Positions 58,222-64,000 of a stretch of 64,000 nucleotides of DNA are shown here, one piece after another (positions within the stretch are counted from its first letter, which is position 1; every line of letters begins with the position of its first letter). A program made the translations under genes and the position numbers. The notes beneath the pieces are model-generated. The model made no database searches. It was not told the DNA's origin and saw nothing but the letters and a program-made list of their open reading frames with translations. The DNA comes from Sialis fuliginosa. Lineage: Eukaryota; Arthropoda; Insecta; Megaloptera; Sialidae. Location of the stretch: assembly GCA_961205875.1 (NCBI GenBank), contig OY540821.1, forward strand, positions 2,976,001-3,040,000. The letters are read 5' to 3'.

Positions 58222-58384
58222 TATGTTTCTGTAGTCCAGATACAAAATAGGATAAGTCGCAAAGGCCATACGTTTCAAAATATGCAAAAATGATCTATTT
58301 ACTTGCTTTTAATGTATAGCTAAATTGCGAAGCAAGTACAGTCACTACATTCGATAGTAGTAGGAAGACTCGATAGGCGGGTCA

Positions 58385-58587
58385 TGACCTTGACCTTGCA
58401 GGTGTTAAATGTCAATGACCTTGACCTAAATGTAAATGACCTTGAGATAGCAGGTGTGATCTGAGAGGTCAATGAACTTTGCAGGTGCAAAGTTCACTTT
58501 GCAGGTGCAAAACTTTGCAGGTGCGTATGTCAATGACCTTTGCAGGTGCGAGGTCTTTGCAGGTGTGGAGAGGGGATGTATAAAAAG
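58385..58587 (+). promoter_or_regulatory. Cluster of CAGGTG E-boxes and TGACCTTGA sites before a TATA box
   Basis: Within ~200 bp there are seven CAGGTG (58399, 58451, 58482, 58502, 58518, 58543, 58560) and three TGACCTTGA (58385, 58416, 58437), the complement of TCAAGGTCA, a known extended nuclear-receptor half-site. TATAAAAAG follows at 58579. It may be an enhancer/promoter or simply a degenerate tandem repeat built on TTTGCAGGTGC; no gene is seen directly downstream. Confidence 0.4.
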
Positions 58588-59500
58588 TGTAGGGGGGCGG
58601 ATGCGGGGTGCGGGGGGCGGATCCCGGATTTTTGAAATCTGATGCTATTGTTGTTAATAATAATAATAACAATGCAATATCAATACATTGTTGTGACTAT
58701 TTATGTTTGTAACAATACCGGTAAAAATTAATCTGATGCATTGTTGATGTTGTAACAATAATAATAATTATAATATAATTTTTTGTATTGTTGTGAATAT
58801 TTATGATTGTAACAATACTAGTGAAATATATCTGAAAAATTACGTAAAAATAAGTGCTTTAATGAAAAGTCTGAGAATATAATATATTATTTTATTTATT
58901 TATTTATTAACAATTACTCAAAAATCTTTAAACAATTAAATTAAAAAATATAGTAGTTAATAATAATAATTCGTAAAATTTATGTACATACACTGAACAT
59001 AGAATAATTAAATATATAGAATGTAACTAAACAATAATTCAAAATCACTTAAACAATAACTCAAAACTATTTAAACAATTAAATTGAAAAATACACTGAA
59101 TTGGTAAATTAAATGTAGAATATATGATAATGCGATATAGCGTTTAAATTATACTTTCTTATTACACTCTATTTGTAAACTGATAATATTTTAGAATTTA
59201 ATTATATACTCGCGAATGTTACTTCATACACACACACATATATACACACACCATAGATCCTTAAATGAATTATTTCAGAAGGAAGGAAGGTTCGATAGGA
59301 TGATTTTTAAGTTTATCCGCGCAGTAAATATTAAATTCAAAAAACAATCTTTCATAATCGATCAGTTTACAGAATATGGTCGGTTCAACAAAAAAATCCC
59401 CCACTTAATTTTTTATTCGCGACATCTACGAAATATTGCATTACCAATTCATCTATAGAGAAGCACCTAAACAATAATCTAGTTATATACAATCTACAAT
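58588..59500. repeat. Flank of the Maverick with short direct repeats
   Basis: ATTGTTGTGACTATTTATG...TTGTAACAATAC at 58686 recurs in variant form near 58790. AAACAATTAAATTRAAAAAT occurs near 58930 and 59072. These could be subterminal repeats of the Maverick, but no defined terminal inverted repeat could be located. Confidence 0.4.
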
Positions 59501-59980
59501 TTAATATGATTTTCCACTCATCGGAATTAATTGACACTTTTTTTCACTTTTCCGATCATGTAACACTATATGTTTTTTTCCAAAATAAAATACAGAATAA
59601 ATATATAATCTGTCTACGATTTTGAAACATAACTCACGTTTACAGTTTTCATTGTTGAAAAACTCGTTGATATTGTTTACGAATGCGAGAAACACACCCC
59701 AATCGAGATAGTTTATGAAGATTGAGTCTTTACTAACTTGACCTAACTGCACACGGGCTTCAAACTCTTCTTCTGCATGGAATCCGACACAAATGTATTT
59801 ATTACAAATTTCGTTTAGAAAATAAACATTGTTGAGTAACAATATGTTACACGTAGGAAACGCGACGGTTGTTTTTGTTATTGTTGGTGTTGTTTTTATT
59901 GTTGTTGTTGTTACTGGCGTTTTTACAGGTTCTACTTGCGACATCTCGACACGAATGATTACTATAATGTAAAAACACAC
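59501..59980 (-). CDS. Maverick protein of unknown function
   Basis: The frame has 159 codons; the likely start is the internal Met at 59944 (MSQVEPVKTP), giving 147 residues. A Thr-rich linker (PVTTTTIKTTPTITKTT) is followed by a compact domain with EEFEARVQLGQ, DSIFINYLDWGVFLAF and a Cys/Lys-rich end. The family is not recognised; it is the last gene of the visible cluster, 36 bp after the protease. It probably acts with the element's accessory functions, but I cannot say how. Confidence 0.6.
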   Translation of the reverse strand: MCFYIIVIIRVEMSQVEPVKTPVTTTTIKTTPTITKTTVAFPTCNILLLNNVYFLNEICNKYICVGFHAEEEFEARVQLGQVSKDSIFINYLDWGVFLAFVNNINEFFNNENCKRELCFKIVDRLYIYSVFYFGKKHIVLHDRKSEKKCQLIPMSGKSY

Positions 59981-60016
59981 GAACTACTTAGTTATAAAAC
60001 TATACACTTTTAAAAC

Positions 60017-60553
60017 TCAAATGACATACCTTATTGATGAACAACAATGCTGTATCCTCGTACCCCCACCATTGTATGACCGTCTATGTGATTGTTTTTC
60101 TCCAAAGCCTCGTATGAAGAGTCTGATGATTTTCTGATCATTTGCGTGCAAATCGTTCGAATCAAAACGGTTAAGAAATGATTTTTTGCTTTTTCCCATA
60201 GATCGATGTAATAGATAAACACAACAATATCGTCCGCATACATCAGATGTCGCGCTTTGTATTGTTTGTGTATTATAAGACCAGTGTTTGGAATTATTAT
60301 TCAAAAATTCAATAAAATACTTATTTAGCGGAAACAAACCGTACGAATCAAAATATTCGGAAACACCTGATGAATTTAGAAAAAATGCAACCCAATGTGT
60401 ACCGCTGTATTTAGATGTGTCAGTGTTAGCAACAATTATACATGGTTTATTTGTGATTTTTCGCGGTAATTTATCTGCTGCAAATACACCAACAAATTTA
60501 TCTGCAGTGTTTTTATTTGAGTTTAATAAACGATATATTTCTAAAGAATTCAT
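60017..60553 (-). CDS. Adenain-type cysteine protease of Maverick
   Basis: This is a 178-residue Ulp1/adenain-fold protease that would mature the capsid proteins. The catalytic triad is visible: His53 in GTHWVAFF, Asp69 in FDSYG, and Cys106 in the CGRYC block, with a Gln (Gln99) upstream for the oxyanion hole. The length fits the family (~180-200). The C-terminus is unusual: after an Arg/Lys helix it runs into a Gly-Gly-Gly-Thr and Cys-Cys-Ser-Ser tail, which may be an extended or slightly disrupted end. The start at MNSLEIYRLL follows the BIR frame by only 5 bp. Confidence 0.85.
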   Translation of the reverse strand: MNSLEIYRLLNSNKNTADKFVGVFAADKLPRKITNKPCIIVANTDTSKYSGTHWVAFFLNSSGVSEYFDSYGLFPLNKYFIEFLNNNSKHWSYNTQTIQSATSDVCGRYCCVYLLHRSMGKSKKSFLNRFDSNDLHANDQKIIRLFIRGFGEKQSHRRSYNGGGTRIQHCCSSIRYVI

Positions 60554-60558
60554 ATCAA

Positions 60559-60930
60559 CTATTTACTGAGTGGACATTTACTATTAAAATGTAACACTTT
60601 TTCCAAATTGTTCTCGTCTAGCCAGTTGTCAACAGTATGTCCACAGAAATAACACTGAATTCTATCAAAATAGTTACTATAAAAATATCCGTTAAGCGCT
60701 AAAGAAGTGCATGAATTTTGAACGTAAGGCCAAAAGTAAAATGTTTTTAGTCTATCAAAAAATTTATTTAAATTTAATTTAACATCACACTGATGCGGTA
60801 TGTCAGCAACAAACTTTATATACCACTCGACTAAGTTAAATACATTCCGAAACGAACAATTTAAACTATTGTTAATCGTATGAGGACGAAATTCACAATT
60901 AAAATTACATGAATAATTTAGTTTTTTTTT
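60559..60930 (-). CDS. BIR (IAP-type) domain, no start codon, one frame behind its neighbour
   Basis: This open frame holds a BIR-like domain: FDRLKTFYFWP, then SLALNGYFYS, DRIQCYFCGHTVDNWL and a His...Cys end, giving Cys-x2-Cys, then His and Cys for zinc. Its spacing of the last His-Cys pair is shorter than in classic BIRs. IAP-type BIR proteins block cell death or bind other proteins. There is no ATG in the whole frame; the first in-frame codons (TTG TCC ATC) lie in the upstream gene. The 3' end of the exonuclease-like frame, at UUUAAAAAAAAAC directly before its stop, is a -1 slippery sequence that would fuse the two. See the finding for alternatives. Confidence 0.7.
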   Translation of the reverse strand, partial: KKKLNYSCNFNCEFRPHTINNSLNCSFRNVFNLVEWYIKFVADIPHQCDVKLNLNKFFDRLKTFYFWPYVQNSCTSLALNGYFYSNYFDRIQCYFCGHTVDNWLDENNLEKVLHFNSKCPLSK

Positions 60931-61307
60931 AAAGATGGACAATTTAAAATTTCAATATTTTCGACTTGAATGTTTTTTACATACCTTTTTAAAAAATTTG
61001 TCTTCTCCAATCCTTTAACGTATATAATGTTGATATTATGATCGGAAATAAAACCCTCGATAACTGTATCTAAGTCGAGATAACTTATTACACCATCACG
61101 CCAACTTAAACCATGCAGATTATTTGTTAACCAAAGATTTTTTCTAATTACAGCGTCATCTAACTCGATCTCGTTATACGGAGGTTCGAAAATATATTGT
61201 TTTATTTTTGACGCTACTGACGATGTAAACGCGATTTCTTTCACAATCCTATGACGACCGTTCCCGTAAATAAATTGTATATCTACAAACCCTACTACAT
61301 GATTCAT
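60918..61307 (-). CDS. Maverick exonuclease-like protein, N-terminal part
   Basis: 129 residues start at MNHVVGFVDIQF. VDIQF...VKEIAF at the N-terminus and NNLHGLSWRDGVISYLD in the middle recall a block often seen in arthropod Mavericks; the D-x-Q/E then K-E-I-A pattern is faintly like DnaQ-type exonucleases, but catalytic acids are not all clear, so the activity is a guess. IYVKGLEKTNF follows. The frame ends ILNCPSLKKN, and Cys-Pro-Ser-Leu-Lys-Lys normally continues into a Cys/His-rich tail, which is found in the overlapping -1 frame (60559-60930). The whole gene is therefore probably one protein of ~250 residues. Confidence 0.7.
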   Translation of the reverse strand: MNHVVGFVDIQFIYGNGRHRIVKEIAFTSSVASKIKQYIFEPPYNEIELDDAVIRKNLWLTNNLHGLSWRDGVISYLDLDTVIEGFISDHNINIIYVKGLEKTNFLKRYVKNIQVENIEILNCPSLKKN

Positions 61308-61452
61308 GTTTATGACAGAAAATATAACGATATCAATGATATTTATATATATATTATTCCGATACCCCCACCATTAAACAAATCAGTAGGTGTGGGGATG
61401 TATACAGCAGAGTACAATACAGTATCATAATTTAATATAAATCTGTATAGTA

Positions 61453-62742
61453 TTAAAAATTTGTTAAAACATTTCGATTTTTATCGATTTCGATAAAATC
61501 ATCAAAAATGACATAAACTATACATGTCACAGGAGTATCTAATTTTTTATTAAATCTAGCTTCTATGCGTATATTTCCCTGACTCCCTAAACTTGTATGA
61601 TTTTCATGTCCCGACGCATCGGGTGTAAGATCAAATGCAAAGAGAAAATACCCCTTTTCAAACATTTCTTGTGTTATTTGATGACCTTGATCTCTAAAAT
61701 TTATGCCTGTACCGGAAAATAAAGTATGATACCCCCGAGTCCAACGACAAAAACTAGAATTATCTACAGGTGTAAGCGTCTCGTTAGGGATCTGAACCCC
61801 ATTTACATACAATGAAAAGCTATCCATGCTAAAATGATCAAAATAAAACGGATTTTCTTTCTGTGTACCGGCAAAACTGCTGTTTTTAACCATACCGAAA
61901 ATTAACATACAAGGAATTTGTCCTAATAGAGCATTATCTATAGATATAGAGTGTTCTTGACCAGCTACTGTGAAAGGTTTTAATTCTACACGTTTGAAAT
62001 GATATTTTGCATTAGTTTTTGCCAAAGCGTTGTTATGAGCCAGTAAAATGTGAGGTGCTACATTTACATGTCGAATGTAAAGTGTTGCGTCTAGAATTTT
62101 TAAACTAGATTCGGATTTATCCTCCATCATATAAAACTCAGGTCTATCGGTGGTTAGTTTGACACGTACATCGACCCCATTTAAAAGCAGAAGCGGTTGA
62201 TTAAAAATATCTGCATGAAGACGTCCATACAACTCGACTATATTACTATTTTTGAAAATATTTTTACGTTTATTAAATCCTGAATTAGATTCATGCACTC
62301 CTGAAGTGTTATCACCTATATCTAAATACCAACCGGAACATGTCAGATGTGTATTTGCAGCGTCAACACCATAATTTGTTAGTGTTTCTATATATGCTTT
62401 GTATTGATAATTGTTTTCAGAAGCTGTCACAATTTTACCGTTAAATGAAACACTACATTGTTTAAAAATCGAGTGTAGAATATTATTAACAACTCCTGGT
62501 TGATCTACATCTTCTTGTTTATAATCACCACCGTCACGTTTTATAGTTTTTACTTTTAATTTCAGATAAACACTTGACAAATCTCTATAACTATCGCTAT
62601 GTCCTGTGCTCACAAATTCTATTACAGACTGATTATCTAACGATGAAATGGGCTTGTAAGAGACGTTATTACAACCTATTATATTTGTCTGAACGGGTAA
62701 CGAATTAAAAATATCTAATTCGGATTTCATACACGAGTTCAT
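61453..62742 (-). CDS. Major-capsid-like (jelly-roll) protein of Maverick
   Basis: 429 residues with an ATG start overlapping the stop of the upstream gene (ATGA). It matches the widespread Maverick protein often annotated F54H12.2-like: MKSELDIFNSLPVQT near the start, SDSYRDLSSVYLKLKV, CSVSFNGK, LYGRLHADIFNQP, LLAHNNALAKTNAKYHFKR, NPFYFDHF, and the C-terminal FLFAFDLTPDA and IEIDKNRNVLTNF. It is a beta-rich capsid protein; I call it the major, double jelly-roll capsid, although the major/minor assignment is from memory. No stop or frameshift, so the element may be young. Confidence 0.82.
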   Translation of the reverse strand: MNSCMKSELDIFNSLPVQTNIIGCNNVSYKPISSLDNQSVIEFVSTGHSDSYRDLSSVYLKLKVKTIKRDGGDYKQEDVDQPGVVNNILHSIFKQCSVSFNGKIVTASENNYQYKAYIETLTNYGVDAANTHLTCSGWYLDIGDNTSGVHESNSGFNKRKNIFKNSNIVELYGRLHADIFNQPLLLLNGVDVRVKLTTDRPEFYMMEDKSESSLKILDATLYIRHVNVAPHILLAHNNALAKTNAKYHFKRVELKPFTVAGQEHSISIDNALLGQIPCMLIFGMVKNSSFAGTQKENPFYFDHFSMDSFSLYVNGVQIPNETLTPVDNSSFCRWTRGYHTLFSGTGINFRDQGHQITQEMFEKGYFLFAFDLTPDASGHENHTSLGSQGNIRIEARFNKKLDTPVTCIVYVIFDDFIEIDKNRNVLTNF

Positions 62743-63191
62743 TTTGAAAATATATCGCTAGCTCGCACGACAGATAACCCACGTTTATTTTTTTTATTTT
62801 TTTTATTTATCGTACGTAACACCTTCTTAGCACTGTTCCTCACGGAAAACTGACACGTTTTTTTTCTTTTAGATGTATTTATTCCACTACCGGCCATTTT
62901 TTGAATTGAACTTTCAGCTTTACGCTTCAGATTCGTTCCTGCTTCTTTAATTCTATCACGCACAGAACTTTTTAAAGGTTGAGAATCAATGTCGCCTATA
63001 ATTTTCGCACCTGTAGATAAAACTTCTTTTCCGACAGCTTTAGCACCGCTCTGTACAAGAGGTTTTATAAAACGCCATAATCCACTAAAAAATGAACCAA
63101 AACCACGACCTTTCTGATTAATAAAAGACGCCCTGTATAATGGGCCAATACCATTTGATTGATTTAGATAGTATGTAGTGTACGCGTCCAT
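62739..63191 (-). CDS. Adenovirus pVI/pX-like internal virion protein of Maverick
   Basis: 150 residues. An N-terminal Gly/Phe segment (GRGFGSFFSGLWRFIKPLV) is followed by a Gly/Ala/Val amphipathic helix region and a very basic C-terminal half with KRK and KKNKKNKR runs, ending DIFSK. The layout resembles adenovirus internal proteins pVI/pX (membrane-active helix and DNA binding) and proteins of similar position in adintovirus-like Mavericks. The four-base ATGA overlap with the capsid gene suggests coupled expression. Confidence 0.7.
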   Translation of the reverse strand: MDAYTTYYLNQSNGIGPLYRASFINQKGRGFGSFFSGLWRFIKPLVQSGAKAVGKEVLSTGAKIIGDIDSQPLKSSVRDRIKEAGTNLKRKAESSIQKMAGSGINTSKRKKTCQFSVRNSAKKVLRTINKKNKKNKRGLSVVRASDIFSK

Positions 63192-63286
63192 AGTTTGTCT
63201 AGTAATAATTGTCTCGATATGTTTTTAAAGTATATATACGCATATAATATTTTTATAATCTAGAAAATAGTTAAATAATTGTAAAA

Positions 63287-64000
63287 TTACTTTTTAACGA
63301 AATGTAACATTAAAATAACCGGCTGTGTGTTATTTTTAAAAGGGTATAATTCACCTTTGTCATTTGCAATAATTATTTCGATTGAGTCAAATGATTTTTT
63401 TTCTACAGGTAGATAGTAGATAGGTGAATATCTATGATGAATTAGAAGAGAATCTTTTTCACTTTCAGTAGATATAATACGAAGACAGCGACTTAGTGTG
63501 TCACCGACATATACCGGTTCTAAAATATCTGTATAAATATATACTGTATTGTTTGATACAATTTCACGCTTAAATTTTTCGAGATAATTTCTGAATTTTG
63601 TAGGGTTCATTAACGCTATGAGCAATTTTTTAACCCTATGATGTACATCGAGTCGGAGCCCAATAGGTATCTGATAATAAATAGCCTTGACTAATTCAGA
63701 TAAGGAATTATACATTTTTGATTCTATATAAACAGTAAAAGAATTATCTATTTTTATCTCTGTAGTGTATTCTGATTTTTTAATCTCAGGTATAATCGAT
63801 AAATCGTCAGCTAGTTTCACCACTATCTCTGAGAATTGAGAAAGCACAGAATCTACAAAATGTACAGATATATTTTTTTCAAATGTTGTTATCAAATTTT
63901 CTAAAGAATCATATCGAATTGTAGGTACAGTTACAGGAATTTTCCCAAACAAAAATACACCTAAATGATTATCTATATTTTCTAAAGTTGTTTTATTTTC
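63287..64000 (-). CDS. Penton/minor-capsid-like protein of Maverick, partial
   Basis: The frame is open through the window edge, about 16 codons beyond the leftmost start-like codon at 63952, so the true start is outside. The C-terminal region contains VYIYTDILEPVYVGDTLSRC, HHRYSPIYYLPVEK, FDSIEIIIANDKGELYPF and ends VILMLHFVKK, a pattern I recognise from Maverick/adintovirus penton-type minor capsid proteins. The N-terminal part is incomplete. 95 bp separate it from the pVI-like gene. Confidence 0.72.
   Translation of the reverse strand, partial: ENKTTLENIDNHLGVFLFGKIPVTVPTIRYDSLENLITTFEKNISVHFVDSVLSQFSEIVVKLADDLSIIPEIKKSEYTTEIKIDNSFTVYIESKMYNSLSELVKAIYYQIPIGLRLDVHHRVKKLLIALMNPTKFRNYLEKFKREIVSNNTVYIYTDILEPVYVGDTLSRCLRIISTESEKDSLLIHHRYSPIYYLPVEKKSFDSIEIIIANDKGELYPFKNNTQPVILMLHFVKK

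Larger units (their letters stand above)
59501..64000 (-). mobile_element. Maverick/Polinton (adintovirus-like) element, partial
   Basis: Seven tightly packed minus-strand frames include structural and protease genes of the Maverick/Polinton type. Order in the direction of transcription: penton-like, pVI/pX-like, major-capsid-like, exonuclease-like/BIR, protease, unknown. Spacing is tiny or overlapping. Polymerase B, integrase and packaging ATPase are not in the window and would be to the right. The left boundary lies somewhere in 58.2-59.5 kb. Confidence 0.85.

Noticed and set aside
59216-59458. Plus-strand 80-codon frame beside the Maverick
   Set aside because: Low-complexity start and no motifs; more likely chance in the noncoding Maverick flank.
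1-64000. CRISPR array, bacterial operons, tRNA or rRNA genes
   Set aside because: No regularly spaced identical repeats, ribosome-binding sites or recognisable tRNA/rRNA folds; the DNA is clearly eukaryotic.

Overview
This window is AT-rich, intron-bearing animal DNA, almost certainly from an insect. The evidence is spliced genes with GT..AG introns, an insect-type gypsy pair with envelope genes, a Penelope-like element, Helitrons, hAT and mariner MITEs, and an insect-type Maverick/Polinton. I cannot name the order or species. Only four stretches look like host genes: the last exons of a Jupiter-like microtubule-associated protein (7703-8625, +), a small secreted coiled-coil protein (12177-12680, -), a short C2H2 zinc-finger exon (17517-17624, +), and a complete four-exon XK-related (Xkr) membrane protein (45428-54247, -). 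Almost all the rest is mobile DNA in various states of decay.

Layout. 1-7700: intergenic, with MITEs and a three-unit tandem repeat. 7.7-8.7 kb: Jupiter-like 3' end, whose last intron is three tandem copies of a ~170-bp unit. 10-12.7 kb: MITEs, then a tandem segmental duplication carrying the intact secreted gene and a truncated copy. 15.3-17.4 kb: foldback element with arrays of a GGGAGAC-type motif. 19.8-45.3 kb: a nest of transposons about six levels deep. A mariner-like relic holds a foldback element; that holds gypsy A; gypsy A's env is split by gypsy B (4-bp duplication AGAT); gypsy B's env is split by a Helitron; the Helitron carries a LINE with a full-length open frame. A Penelope-like head-to-head inverted pair with two hammerhead ribozymes sits in gypsy B's 3' LTR (13-bp duplication), and a mariner-type foldback MITE sits in gypsy A's 3' LTR. 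45.4-54.2 kb: the Xkr gene, whose introns hold a MITE, a Tc1 relic containing a Russian-doll palindrome, a Helitron and a 994-bp foldback. 55-58.3 kb: four hAT-type MITEs, three with perfect 8-bp duplications. 58.4-58.6 kb: a cluster of CAGGTG and TGACCTTGA motifs before a TATA box. 59.5-64 kb: part of a Maverick/Polinton (adintovirus-like) element on the minus strand, with penton-like, pVI/pX-like and major-capsid-like proteins, an exonuclease-like protein joined to a BIR (IAP-type) domain through a frame break at a slippery A-run, an adenain-type protease, and an unknown protein. Its integrase, polymerase B and ATPase would lie beyond the window.

The most interesting points are the AUG-less BIR domain one frame behind its upstream partner at a classic -1 slippery sequence, the hammerhead ribozymes at both ends of the Penelope pair, the AG|GT-jointed tripled intron, and the deep nest with readable duplications.
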